From Fimadaptatus sp050946055 (GTDB taxonomy: Bacteria; Bacillota; Clostridia; Christensenellales; Aristaeellaceae), in the NCBI GenBank assembly GCA_050946055.1, contig JBMNUB010000049.1, positions 1 through 20,458 of the forward strand: a stretch of 20,458 nucleotides of DNA, read 5' to 3'. Position 1 is the stretch's first letter. Each line of letters starts with the position of its first letter. This document shows positions 1 to 8,066 of the stretch, piece after piece. The position numbers were made by a program, and so were the translations under genes. A model generated the notes under the pieces. That model was given only the letters and a program-made list of their open reading frames with translations. It was not told where the DNA came from and did no database searches.

Positions 1-132
1 GTGCGGGTAAAACCGGGGCGCTATGCGCAGACGCGGCATTCCCGCTACGACCGGAGTAATGCGGTGCGCAAGCGGGTGCAGGCAAGGGCTGCGCGGGCAA
101 AAGCACACACAGGGGCCGGATGCGCGCGTTGA
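1..132 (+). CDS. Possible 3' end of an upstream gene (partial, unidentified)
   Basis: Frame 1 is open from the left edge to a TGA at 130-132, giving 43 residues rich in Arg and Lys, beginning VRVKPGRYAQ. The other two forward frames hit stops within 60 bases. The piece would be the basic C-terminal tail of a protein that starts outside the window. There is no recognisable domain, and Arg codons here mix CGG and CGC, unlike the neighbouring genes, which prefer CGC. It may therefore be non-coding. The hflX promoter begins just after its stop, which fits a gene end here. Confidence 0.3.
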   Translation: MRVKPGRYAQTRHSRYDRSNAVRKRVQARAARAKAHTGAGCAR

Positions 133-153
133 AAGTACGTCAAGTAATTTTAC

Positions 154-181
154 TTTACAAATCTGCGCGCTGTGGTATAAT
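154..181 (+). promoter_or_regulatory. Sigma-A type promoter of hflX operon
   Basis: TTTACA (154-159) and TATAAT (176-181) are separated by 16 bases. The -10 box is preceded by TGG, making an extended -10 element. It lies about 80 bases upstream of the hflX start. The leader contains a small hairpin, GCCGCA/TGCGGC (234-239 and 246-251), directly before the ribosome binding site AGGAGG. Confidence 0.75.
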
Positions 182-263
182 AGTATCAACAGGGGCTGTG
201 CGCAAGATGCGCGCATGCGCCCGCATAGTGACCGCCGCACATGGATGCGGCACAGGAGGATCA

Positions 264-2054
264 ATGAACGAAAAAAAGGTAAACGGCAACATAGAGGGCA
301 TACGCCAGTCGGCGCTGGACAGGCTGAGCGCGCTGTATGACATGGAGATAGACGGCGACTGCTTCGTGCCGCAGGAGCTGGTGGAGCGCATTGCGGCGTT
401 CTCGGGTCAGTGCAACCGCGAGGTCAGCGTGTACATAAGCCGCGATGGGCGCGTCATGGACATAACCGTGGGCGGGCCGGAGAGCGTGCCGCTAAAGAGC
501 CTGCGCCTCAGGCGCAACCCGGGCAGGCTGTCGATGATACGCTGCATACACACTCATCCCGACGGCGAGCCCCGCCTGTCCGGCGTGGACAGGCAGGCGC
601 TAAGGAGCATGAACTTCGATGCCATGGCTGCGGTGAGCGTAATAGGCGGCACGGCGCGCGAGATAGGCGTGGGCTTCTTGGGCGACATGAGCGCGGGCGG
701 CACGCCCGAGGTGATAGAGCAGGTTGGAGTGGACGTGAGCCGCATACCGCAGGAGGCATGGATGCATGAGATACTGCTGGCGGATGGCCGCGTGCGCGCC
801 TGGGCGGGCTCGCGCAGCGACGAGGAGCGCGCCATGCTCGTCTCGGTGGACAGTGCCGAATCGCTGGCCGAGCTGGCCGCGCTTACCGACACCGCGGGCG
901 CTGTGACGGTGGAGCGCGTGCTTCAGCGCCTGCCCAGGCCCGATACCGCCACATACGTGGGTTCGGGCAAGGTGGAGGAGCTGGCGCTTACCGCGCAGGA
1001 ACTGGACATAGACGTATGCATATTCGACGATGAACTGACCGGCGCGCAGCTGCGCAATCTCGAGGAGAGGATAGGCGTAAAGTGCGTGGATCGCACCGGG
1101 CTTATACTGGACATATTCGCCCAGCGCGCCCAGTCGCGCGAGGGCAAGCTTCAGGTAGAGCTGGCGCAGCTGCAATATCGCCTGCCGCGCCTGATGGGTC
1201 AGGGTACGGCGCTGAGCCGTCTTGCCGGCGGCATAGGCACGCGCGGCCCGGGCGAGAGCAAGCTGGAGCAGGATCGCCGCTACATACGCCGCCGCATAGC
1301 CGATGTGAATGCGGAGCTTAAGGAGCTGGCCGCGCAGCGCGAGGTGCAGCGCCGTCAGCGCCAGAAGAACGGCGTGCCGGTGGTGGCGCTGGTGGGCTAT
1401 ACCAATGCGGGCAAGTCCACGCTGCTCAACCGCATGTCGGGCGCGGACGTGCTGGCCGAGGACAAGCTCTTTGCCACGCTGGACACGACCACGCGCAAGC
1501 TCGACCTGCCCGACAACCAGAACTGCCTGCTGACCGACACCGTGGGCTTCATAAACAAGCTGCCGCATGAGCTGGTCAGCGCGTTCAAGGCCACGCTGGA
1601 GGAAGTGGTCAAGGCCGACGTGCTGGTGATAGTCTCCGACATATCCGATCCCACCTTTCGCGAGCAGCGCCGCGTGGTGGGAGAGGTGCTGGCGCAGCTG
1701 GGCGCGGGCGGCAAGCCCATGATAGAGGCGTTCAACAAGTGCGATCTGCTCAAGGAGCGCACGCCGCTGCCCAAGGGTCAGATATACATATCCGCGCGCA
1801 CGGGCGAGGGGCTGGACGAGCTTATAGCCGAGATACAGCATCGTGCCGCCGCGCTGCTGCATAGAGTTAAGGTGCGCGTGCCGTATTCTATGGGCCAGAT
1901 GATGAGCCGCCTGCACGAACAGGGCAAGGTGCTGGACGAGGACTATGATGACGAGGGTGCGGTGATGACCGTGCTGCTGGACAGCATAGCGCTGGAGCGC
2001 ATATCGCGCGAGCTGCCGGTGGGCAGCGTGCAGCTTATAGGTGGCCGCGAATGA
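264..2054 (+). CDS. hflX: GTPase HflX, long form with JAMM-like N-terminal domain
   Basis: This 596-residue protein is a ribosome-associated GTPase of the HflX family, which in other bacteria splits stalled or stressed 70S ribosomes. The HflX core spans about 195-596. It has a glycine-rich HflX domain with GTRGPGESKLE near 325-335, then a GTPase domain with P-loop GYTNAGKST (378-386), DTVGF (425-429) and NKCD (491-494). The first ~190 residues are extra compared with E. coli HflX (about 430 aa). They carry H96-x-H98-x7-S106-x2-D109, the spacing of a JAMM/MPN metalloprotease site, with E53 as a candidate upstream glutamate. Long HflX forms of this kind are, to my knowledge, common in clostridia. 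The ATG at 264 was chosen because AGGAGG lies 5 bases before it; a longer in-frame start at 120 lies upstream of the promoter -10 and is rejected. The stop overlaps the next start (ATGA). Confidence 0.93.
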   Translation: MNEKKVNGNIEGIRQSALDRLSALYDMEIDGDCFVPQELVERIAAFSGQCNREVSVYISRDGRVMDITVGGPESVPLKSLRLRRNPGRLSMIRCIHTHPDGEPRLSGVDRQALRSMNFDAMAAVSVIGGTAREIGVGFLGDMSAGGTPEVIEQVGVDVSRIPQEAWMHEILLADGRVRAWAGSRSDEERAMLVSVDSAESLAELAALTDTAGAVTVERVLQRLPRPDTATYVGSGKVEELALTAQELDIDVCIFDDELTGAQLRNLEERIGVKCVDRTGLILDIFAQRAQSREGKLQVELAQLQYRLPRLMGQGTALSRLAGGIGTRGPGESKLEQDRRYIRRRIADVNAELKELAAQREVQRRQRQKNGVPVVALVGYTNAGKSTLLNRMSGADVLAEDKLFATLDTTTRKLDLPDNQNCLLTDTVGFINKLPHELVSAFKATLEEVVKADVLVIVSDISDPTFREQRRVVGEVLAQLGAGGKPMIEAFNKCDLLKERTPLPKGQIYISARTGEGLDELIAEIQHRAAALLHRVKVRVPYSMGQMMSRLHEQGKVLDEDYDDEGAVMTVLLDSIALERISRELPVGSVQLIGGRE

Positions 2055-3214
2055 GAAGTTCAGGTAGAAGCGGCGCGCGCAAGAGTTACGGCAGCCGCAG
2101 TTACGGCGGCTATGGCAGCGGCGGGCGAAGGCGCAAGGGCTACGGCGCGCGCGGCACATACGGCGGCTACAAGCTGCCGCGCGGCCGCATGCGCATACTC
2201 GTGGCGGTGGTATCGGCGCTGGCGGCGATTGTGCTGGGCGCGCTATATCTGTTCACGCGGCAGCCACCTGCACGGCTGGATACCGAGCTTATGGTGAAGT
2301 TCATGGACGTGGGGCAGGGCGATGCCTGCCTGCTGGTGTGCGGCGGCGAGGCCATGCTGGTAGATGGTGGCACGGCGGACGGCGGTGCAAATATCGGTCA
2401 GGAGCTGCGCGACATGGGCATACTGCGCCTGAAATACCTGGTCAACACCCATCCCCATGACGACCATGTGGGCGGGATGTGCGCGCCCGTCGCCGAGATG
2501 AGCGTGGGCGCGGTGTATTCCAGCACTGTGGACTACGACCAGAACTACTTTGCTAGGTTTAAGCGCCTGCTCAGGGAGCGAGGCGTGGAGCTGGGCACGC
2601 TCGAGGCAGGCGATGAACTCAAGCTGGGCGGCGCGCGCGTGCATGTGCTGGCGCCGCGCGAGGAGTTGAATGACCTAAACGAGAATTCGATAGTGCTGCG
2701 CGTAGTGCATGGCGGCAACACCTTCCTGCTGACCGGCGATGCAGGCAAGCCGGAGGAGCGCACCATGCTGGAGGCGCGCGCACCGCTGGATTCGGACGTG
2801 CTGAAGGTAGGGCATCACGGCTCTAACGGCTCGTCCTGCGAGGAGTTCCTTGATGCCGTGTCGCCCGACTGGGCGGTGATATCGCTGGGCGCGGACAACG
2901 ATTTCGGCCATCCGCACGATGAAGTGCTGGACAGGCTGGCGGATGTGGGCGCGCGTGTGCTGCGCACCGACAAAAACGGCGACATAACCATGGTCAGCGA
3001 CGGGCGCGACCTCGTGGTCACGGCTGAGCGCGGCTTTGAGGACGCGGGCGGCGACGTGCGCGATGAGGAATACTACATAGGCAACAGGCAGTCGCGCAAG
3101 TTCCACACGCCCGGCTGCGCCTCGCTGCCCGCCGAGCGCAACCGCGTGGTATTTGACACGCGCGCCGAGGCGGTCGAGGCAGGATATACGCCCTGCGGCA
3201 GCTGCATGCCCTGA
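2051..3214 (+). CDS. ComEC/Rec2-type metallo-beta-lactamase fold protein with Ada-like zinc tail
   Basis: This 387-residue membrane-anchored hydrolase resembles the stand-alone C-terminal domain of the DNA-uptake protein ComEC. Residues 1-47 are a basic tail rich in Gly, Tyr, Ser and Arg, followed by one membrane segment at about 48-69. The metallo-beta-lactamase fold then carries H134-x-H136-x-D138-H139, a TGD motif (D230) and VGHHGS (255-258), the typical metal ligands. The last 47 residues (341-387) form a small Cys/His module with C356, C382 and C385 that resembles the Ada zinc-binding domain often attached to such proteins. The ATG overlaps the hflX stop, so the two are probably translationally coupled. 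The substrate is unknown; a nuclease or phosphodiesterase acting outside the membrane is the likely role. It lacks the competence channel domain, so DNA uptake should not be assumed. Confidence 0.85.
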   Translation: MRSSGRSGARKSYGSRSYGGYGSGGRRRKGYGARGTYGGYKLPRGRMRILVAVVSALAAIVLGALYLFTRQPPARLDTELMVKFMDVGQGDACLLVCGGEAMLVDGGTADGGANIGQELRDMGILRLKYLVNTHPHDDHVGGMCAPVAEMSVGAVYSSTVDYDQNYFARFKRLLRERGVELGTLEAGDELKLGGARVHVLAPREELNDLNENSIVLRVVHGGNTFLLTGDAGKPEERTMLEARAPLDSDVLKVGHHGSNGSSCEEFLDAVSPDWAVISLGADNDFGHPHDEVLDRLADVGARVLRTDKNGDITMVSDGRDLVVTAERGFEDAGGDVRDEEYYIGNRQSRKFHTPGCASLPAERNRVVFDTRAEAVEAGYTPCGSCMP

Positions 3215-3281
3215 TATGACTTGCATAACGACGAATAAAGTGCATAAACATACGCAAACATCGCGCGGGCGATGCGGCACA

Positions 3282-3329
3282 GTCGCGGCTTTGGAATGGC
3301 AACATTCCCCAAAGCCGCGACATTTTTTT
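3282..3329 (+). terminator. Rho-independent terminator of hflX operon
   Basis: A hairpin runs from 3282 to 3321. Outer arms GTCGCGGCTTTGG and CCAAAGCCGCGAC pair perfectly over 13 bp, and inner GGAATG/CATTCC extends the stem around a GCAA loop with a two-base bulge. Seven T follow at 3323-3329. It closes the hflX/metallo-beta-lactamase operon. Confidence 0.92.
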
Positions 3330-3565
3330 GTGAGGATTTGTTCGCCAATGCCATGCAAGCCGCCGGCATGGCTCTGCGCGCGGCGAAACAGTGTGGATAG
3401 GCGTTGCCTGAGCGCAGGTAAAAAAGCGTAAATAGAATATTGAATTGGCGCGATACATGCAAAAACCTTACTGACGAAGCATAAAGATGTCTGTTTTGAG
3501 GCTGATTTGCAATTTGCTTGCAAGAAGCGCCACATATTTTTTACTGTAACGGTACCGGTTTTGCG

Positions 3566-3594
3566 CTTTTACCCAAATCGTACTGGAGTATAAT
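3566..3594 (+). promoter_or_regulatory. Probable promoter of the atp operon
   Basis: A perfect TATAAT lies at 3589-3594, about 55 bases before the first gene. The best -35 match at 17-base spacing is CTTTTA (3566-3571), which is weak. The position fits the start of the operon, as it follows a strong terminator and precedes a ribosome binding site. Confidence 0.55.
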
Positions 3595-3648
3595 CTATTC
3601 GATTTATAGCGACTGCACGCGGCGTGAGATTGCAAGGAGGTGTGCGAT

Positions 3649-3912
3649 ATGTGGTGGACGGTGTTCCCGGGCGTCGCGGTGGGCGTGTTTCAGGTGTATG
3701 CCATGCGCGTATATATGCGCGGGCTGGGTGCGGGCGGCAGGGGCAAGCGCAAGCGCGTGCTTACGGGGCTGCTCAATGTCGTGCTGGTGCTGGGGCTGCT
3801 GATAGGCTGCGCATGTGCGTCGCCAGACGCGCTGCTCTGGGGCGCGGGCGGCATGTGCGGCGCGATGATAGTGCTGGCGCTTTTCCTGTTCATACGCTCG
3901 ATAGACGACTGA
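3649..3912 (+). CDS. Small membrane protein in the atpI position
   Basis: This 87-residue hydrophobic protein has three likely membrane segments (about 3-20, 40-57 and 62-83) and a basic cytosolic loop, RGLGAGGRGKRKR, at about 24-36. It occupies the place of atpI, the non-essential assembly or Mg-transport factor that often opens bacterial atp operons, but sequence similarity to AtpI is not evident to me. The assignment rests on position and topology. The ATG at 3649 was chosen because AAGGAGG (3634-3640) lies 8 bases before it; the GTG at 3640 overlaps that site and is unlikely. The ATP synthase a subunit begins 19 bases downstream. Confidence 0.75.
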   Translation: MWWTVFPGVAVGVFQVYAMRVYMRGLGAGGRGKRKRVLTGLLNVVLVLGLLIGCACASPDALLWGAGGMCGAMIVLALFLFIRSIDD

Positions 3913-3931
3913 CGGCAGGTGATATGGATAT

Positions 3932-4618
3932 ATGGAAAACTTTACGGTGGAGGTCAGCCCTGAGACGTTTGAGATGTGGGGCCTGCGCATAAGCCAATCG
4001 CAGGTCACGCTTATGATAGTCACGGTGCTGCTGGCGGCGTTTGCGCTGATATTTAGGTACTGCCTGTTTCCCAGATTCAAGGAGAGGCCGGGCAAGTTCC
4101 AGAACGTGATAGAGCTGATGGTCGAGGCGGCCGACAAGATGGCGGGCGCAAATCTCCACGGCAAGTGTCAGGGGCTGTATGGCTACTCGTTTTCGCTGAT
4201 GGCGGCGCTGGGGTGCAGCTTTCTCATGGAGCTGCTGGGCTTTCGCATACCGGCCACTGACTTTAACTTCACCTTTGCCATAGCGGTTATGTCGCTGTGC
4301 GTGATAGTGTTCTATGGCATAAGGTATAAGGGTGGCTGGGGCTATGTGAAGTCGTTTGGCAAGCCGCTGGGCATAATGTGGCCTTTCAGGGTGCTGAGCG
4401 AGCTGCTCATACCCGTGTCGCTCTCTTGCCGGATGTTTGGCAATCTGTTTGCGTCGATGGTCATAATGGACATAGTGTATTCGGCCATGTCGTACTTTGC
4501 AGTGGGCGTGCCGGCGGTGCTGGCGATATACTTCAATCTGTTCGATGTGGCGATACAGGTATACATTTTCGTTACCCTTACGCAGATATTCGCAAGCGAG
4601 GCCGTCGAAGAGGAATGA
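3932..4618 (+). CDS. atpB: ATP synthase Fo subunit a
   Basis: This 228-residue integral membrane protein forms the ion half-channels beside the c-ring. The conserved helix carries PVSLSCRMFGNLFA (161-174) with the essential Arg at R167, matching the SLSxRLFGN motif of the family. A second conserved C-terminal helix, IQVYIFVTLTQIF (208-220), follows. Several hydrophobic segments are spread along the chain, and the length is normal. A Cys (C166) stands next to the essential Arg, where Leu is usual. The ATG at 3932 is preceded by a modest purine-rich site (AGGTGATA). Subunit c follows after about 30 bases. Confidence 0.95.
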   Translation: MENFTVEVSPETFEMWGLRISQSQVTLMIVTVLLAAFALIFRYCLFPRFKERPGKFQNVIELMVEAADKMAGANLHGKCQGLYGYSFSLMAALGCSFLMELLGFRIPATDFNFTFAIAVMSLCVIVFYGIRYKGGWGYVKSFGKPLGIMWPFRVLSELLIPVSLSCRMFGNLFASMVIMDIVYSAMSYFAVGVPAVLAIYFNLFDVAIQVYIFVTLTQIFASEAVEEE

Positions 4619-4647
4619 CGGCACAGTGATGAGGAGGATGTATTGAA

Positions 4648-4869
4648 ATGAATGGTCTTATAGCTCTGGCCGCTGCTATAGCGGTGTTTACCGGCATAGG
4701 TGCGGGACTTGGCATATCCTTTGCCACCAGCAAGGCGGTTGAATCCATAGCGCGCCAGCCCGAGGCGAGCGGCAAGATACAGTCCGTCATGATGCTGGGC
4801 GCGGTGCTGGCCGAATCCACGGCCATATACGGTCTGGTAATAGCCATACTGCTCTACCTAAAGGTCTGA
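4648..4869 (+). CDS. atpE: ATP synthase Fo subunit c
   Basis: This 73-residue hairpin of two membrane helices is joined by the polar loop ARQPEASGK (35-43), the classic RQP loop that contacts the rotor stalk. The ion-carrying acid is E56 in LAESTAIYGL (54-63). E56, S57, T58 and Y61 match the ligand set of sodium-binding rings such as that of Ilyobacter. However, the first-helix Gln that completes that site is replaced by I23. The coupling ion is therefore uncertain; a proton ring or a modified sodium site are both possible. GAGGAGG lies 10 bases before the ATG at 4648. The protein is shorter than typical (79-90 aa) because the N-terminal leader is brief. Confidence 0.95.
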   Translation: MNGLIALAAAIAVFTGIGAGLGISFATSKAVESIARQPEASGKIQSVMMLGAVLAESTAIYGLVIAILLYLKV

Positions 4870-4908
4870 CCGGGTCATAATGCGCATTAATACTTGGGTG
4901 GTGAGTTT

Positions 4909-5397
4909 ATGGGAATAGATATAGACGTGGGCCGCATGCTGCTGTATGCGGTAAACGTGGCGATACTGGTGCTGATACTGACAAAGCTGCTGTACAAGCC
5001 GGTGAGCAAGTTCCTGAAGGAGCGTCAGGACAGGATAAGCGCTCAGCTGGACGATGCCGCCGCCAGACAGCAGGAGGCCCGGCAACTGCGCGACCAGTAC
5101 GATGGGCTAATGCAGCAGTCGCGCTCCGATGCCGCCGCAGCACTGCGCCAGTCGCGCGAGCAGGCGCAGCAGCAGGCCGACGCGATAGTCGCCGAGGCGC
5201 GCGAGCAGGCGCGGCAGATAGTCGCCGAGGCGCGCAGCGATGCCGACAAGCAGATGAAGCTGGCGCGCGAACAGTCGCATGAGCAGGTGGTCGAGATGGC
5301 CGTACAGATGGCCTCGCGCATACTGGGCCGCGAGGTGTCCGCCGCCGACAACGCCGCGATAATAGAGTCGTACTTTGAAGGGCAGGACGAAAAGTGA
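4909..5397 (+). CDS. atpF: ATP synthase Fo subunit b
   Basis: This 162-residue peripheral stalk subunit has one membrane helix at about 10-28, then a long, charged, Ala/Gln/Glu/Arg-rich coiled coil (about 35-130) and a short C-terminal part ending EGQDEK. In the family, the C-terminus of b is held by the delta subunit. Here the only delta domain is at the N-terminus of the next gene product. The ATG at 4909 was preferred over the TTG at 4894 because GGTGGTGA stands just before it. The stop overlaps the following GTG start (GTGA), so translation of b and the delta-alpha fusion is probably coupled. Confidence 0.93.
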   Translation: MGIDIDVGRMLLYAVNVAILVLILTKLLYKPVSKFLKERQDRISAQLDDAAARQQEARQLRDQYDGLMQQSRSDAAAALRQSREQAQQQADAIVAEAREQARQIVAEARSDADKQMKLAREQSHEQVVEMAVQMASRILGREVSAADNAAIIESYFEGQDEK

Positions 5398-7178
5398 GCA
5401 GCAAGTGTGTTTTGAGGGTAGCCTCTGCACCGGACGAGAGCAGCCTTGCCCGCATACGCGGCGCGCTGGAGAAGCACGCCGGACATGAACTGGAGCTGGA
5501 GGTAATAGTGGACGAGTCCATAATAGGCGGCTTCATAGCGCTTGTGGACGGACACGTAATAGACCGCAGCTTCAAGAGCATGCTGGGCGACATGGGCCGC
5601 TATGCCCGCCGCAGAAAGGGCGAGATAAAGGACTACACCGGCAGTGCGCGTCAGACCGTGGGTCAGGTGACGCGCTTTGGCGACGGCATAGTCTCCATAA
5701 CCGGGCTGGATCACTGCCGGTATGGCGAGCTTGTATACATAGGCGACGCCGCTGCCATAGCCATGAACATATCCGAGCATCAGGTGGACGCGGTGCTGCT
5801 GAGCAGCGACGTGACCATAGCGCAGGATGCGATAGCGCAGGCTTCGGGCGATGTGCTGCGCGTACCCGTAGGCGGCGAGCTGCTGGGGCGCGTGGTCAAT
5901 CCGCTGGGCAAGCCTCTGGACGGCATGAACGCGCCCGCATGCAGGCGCAAGCGCCCCATAGAGGCATCCAGCCCGTCCATACATGACCGCCAGAAGGTGT
6001 CAAAGCCGCTGATGACGGGCATATTGTCGATAGACTCCATGATACCCATAGGCTGCGGCCAGCGCGAGCTGATAATAGGCGACAGGCAGACCGGCAAGAC
6101 CACGGTGGCGCTGGACGCAATACTCAACCAAAAGGGCAAGGATGTGCTGTGCGTATACGTGGCCATAGGCCAAAAGGCCTCCACCATCGCCGATGTCGTG
6201 GGTACGCTGCGCGAGCATGGCGCGCTGGATTACACCGTGGTAGTGGCCTCCACCGCTTCGGACAGCGCGCCCATGCAGTACATAGCGCCCTATGCCGGCT
6301 GCGCCATTGCCGAGGAGTTCATGTACGCCGGGCGCGACGTGCTTATAGTGTACGATGACCTCAGCAAGCATGCCGTGGCCTATCGCGCCATGTCGCTGCT
6401 GCTCAGGCGTCCGCCGGGACGCGAGGCATATCCGGGCGATGTGTTCTATCTGCATTCCCGCCTGCTGGAGCGCGCGGCGCGCCTGTCGGACGAGCTGGGC
6501 GGCGGCTCCATGACCGCGCTGCCCATAATCGAGACCATGGCGGGCGATATATCGGGATACATACCCACAAACGTAATATCGATAACCGATGGCCAGATAT
6601 ATCTGGAGTCCGAGCTGTTCAACGAGGGCATGCGCCCCGCCGTAAACGTGGGCCTTTCGGTGAGCCGCGTGGGCGGCAGCGCTCAGACAAGGGCCATGCG
6701 CAAGGTGGCCGGCAGGCTCAGGCTGGATCTGGCGCAGTACCGCGAGCTGAGCGTGTTTTCGCAGTTCGCGGGCGAACTGGAGGGCAATACGCGCGAGGCG
6801 CTCAGCCACGGCAGCCGCGTGACCGAATGCCTCAAGCAGGCACAGCACAAGAGCTACACCGCCGCCGAGCAGATAGTCATACTGCACACGGTGCTGGGCA
6901 ACTGCACGCGCGCCGTGCCTATTGAGTACATAGCGCACTTTAACGGCGAGCTGCTTGAGTACATGCGCCAGCGCGGCGCGGACTTGCTGCGCGACATAGA
7001 GGATTCGGGCGAGCTGAGCGAGACTGCGGCGCGCCGCGTGGAGGATATGGCGCGCGAATGCATGGAGCGCTTCTTTAAGGAGAACGGCATAGCGCCCGAG
7101 CGCGAGGAACGCGACCTAAAGCTGGATACGCACGCGCGCACCAATGCGCCCGGCGCAGAGAAGGGTAATGCGCGATGA
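5394..7178 (+). CDS. atpA: ATP synthase F1 delta(C-terminal domain)-alpha fusion
   Basis: This 594-residue protein joins two subunits. Residues 1-72 match the C-terminal domain of AtpH (delta/OSCP): an N-terminal strand with VASAPDE, then VDESIIGGFIALVDGHVID (39-57), the VDPSLIGG...DGS signature. From about 78 onward it is a normal alpha subunit: VGQVTRFGDGIVSITGL (89-105), the P-loop GDRQTGKT (229-236), and SVSRVGGSAQ with the arginine finger R425. The ~105-residue helical N-terminal domain of delta is absent, and no free atpH exists in the operon. The alpha N-terminal helix that normally docks delta also seems to be lost. The C-terminus runs on in a polar tail of about 30 residues. The reading frame is continuous from b, with GTG start 5394 overlapping the atpF stop, so a sequencing frameshift is not needed to explain it. 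Confidence 0.93.
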   Translation: MSSKCVLRVASAPDESSLARIRGALEKHAGHELELEVIVDESIIGGFIALVDGHVIDRSFKSMLGDMGRYARRRKGEIKDYTGSARQTVGQVTRFGDGIVSITGLDHCRYGELVYIGDAAAIAMNISEHQVDAVLLSSDVTIAQDAIAQASGDVLRVPVGGELLGRVVNPLGKPLDGMNAPACRRKRPIEASSPSIHDRQKVSKPLMTGILSIDSMIPIGCGQRELIIGDRQTGKTTVALDAILNQKGKDVLCVYVAIGQKASTIADVVGTLREHGALDYTVVVASTASDSAPMQYIAPYAGCAIAEEFMYAGRDVLIVYDDLSKHAVAYRAMSLLLRRPPGREAYPGDVFYLHSRLLERAARLSDELGGGSMTALPIIETMAGDISGYIPTNVISITDGQIYLESELFNEGMRPAVNVGLSVSRVGGSAQTRAMRKVAGRLRLDLAQYRELSVFSQFAGELEGNTREALSHGSRVTECLKQAQHKSYTAAEQIVILHTVLGNCTRAVPIEYIAHFNGELLEYMRQRGADLLRDIEDSGELSETAARRVEDMARECMERFFKENGIAPEREERDLKLDTHARTNAPGAEKGNAR

Positions 7179-8062
7179 AGAGCATGGCAGATATAAGGCA
7201 TTCCATGCGCGCGGTCAAGGACACGAGCAAGATAACCAAGGCCATGTACCTGATATCCACGGCCAAAGTGCGCAAGGCGCTCAACATGTACAGTTCCAAT
7301 GCGGCGTACTTCGAGCGCGTGCAGGTGGCCATGAAGGACATATTGCTGCACTCGGAGGGCATAACGCATCCGTATCTAGGCACGAGCGCTAGGCGCAAGC
7401 CGGCGTTTCTTGTGCTGGCCGCCGACAAGGGATTGTGCGGCGGCTACAACCACGATCTGCTGGAGTTTGCACAGGCGCGTATAGATGAGTGCGAAGCGCC
7501 GTATGTATTGCCCGTGGGCCAGGAGACGCTGGAGTACTTCTCCCGGCGCGCGCAGAGCATAGAGCTGGATGAGCGCTTTGCTGAGCTGAGCCAGAGCCCC
7601 ACGCTGCACAACGCCCGCAAGATAATGCGCGCGCTCATAGAGCTTTATGAGAGTGGCAGGGTGGATTCGGTATTTATAATATATACAAGGTACATAAGCG
7701 GAACGCTGCAAAGGCCGCACATTATCGACCTTGTGCCGCTGTCGCCGGATGACTTTGACGAAGTGGAATGCGTGGATGCGGACAGTGCGGCAATGGAGTA
7801 CTATCCTTCGGCGGAGCAGGTGTTTGGCACGCTCGTGCCGCAGTACATAGTCGGCATAGTGTACGCCGCCATGGTGCAGGCGTATGCCTCCGAGCAGTCG
7901 GCGCGCATGAACGCCATGGACAGCGCCAACCGCAATGGGCAGAAGATGCTGGACGAATATGGCCGCGAGCTCAACGCCGCGCGTCAGAGCGCGGTCACCA
8001 GCGAGATAGCCGAGATAATAGGCGCTCTTGACGTAATAGACGCTGAGCAGCGCAAGGGGTGA
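7175..8062 (+). CDS. atpG: ATP synthase F1 subunit gamma
   Basis: This 295-residue central rotor shaft shows both coiled-coil ends of the family. The N-terminus has DIRHSMRAVKDTSKITKAM (6-24), and the C-terminus has ASEQSARMNAMDSANRNG followed by RQSAVTSEIAEIIG. The central globular part, with LAADKGLCGGYN near 85-96, is also typical. The length is normal. The ATG overlaps the stop of the delta-alpha gene (ATGA), so the two are likely coupled. AGAAGG before the start serves as the ribosome binding site. No unusual residue was noticed. Confidence 0.95.
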   Translation: MKSMADIRHSMRAVKDTSKITKAMYLISTAKVRKALNMYSSNAAYFERVQVAMKDILLHSEGITHPYLGTSARRKPAFLVLAADKGLCGGYNHDLLEFAQARIDECEAPYVLPVGQETLEYFSRRAQSIELDERFAELSQSPTLHNARKIMRALIELYESGRVDSVFIIYTRYISGTLQRPHIIDLVPLSPDDFDEVECVDADSAAMEYYPSAEQVFGTLVPQYIVGIVYAAMVQAYASEQSARMNAMDSANRNGQKMLDEYGRELNAARQSAVTSEIAEIIGALDVIDAEQRKG

Positions 8063-8066
8063 TACT

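Larger units (their letters stand above)
3215..3648. other. Intergenic region between hflX operon and atp operon
   Basis: It holds the terminator at 3282-3329 and the atp promoter at 3566-3594. The stretch between them (about 3330-3560) shows no convincing gene on either strand. An 8-base palindrome, CGGTACCG (3550-3557), sits just upstream of the atp promoter and could be an operator, but nothing else supports that. Confidence 0.6.

Noticed and set aside
600..2159. Long minus-strand open frame (519 codons) opposite hflX
   Set aside because: It mirrors the high-GC third positions of hflX, is extremely rich in His, Ala, Leu, Arg and Tyr, has no motif or ribosome binding site, and hflX itself is certain.
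2675..3535. Minus-strand open frame spanning the terminator region at 3.3 kb
   Set aside because: It overlaps the metallo-beta-lactamase gene and a strong plus-strand terminator, and shows no recognisable domain. A TTGCAT-N17-TATTCT match on the minus strand near 3435-3465 could be a promoter but leads to no credible product.
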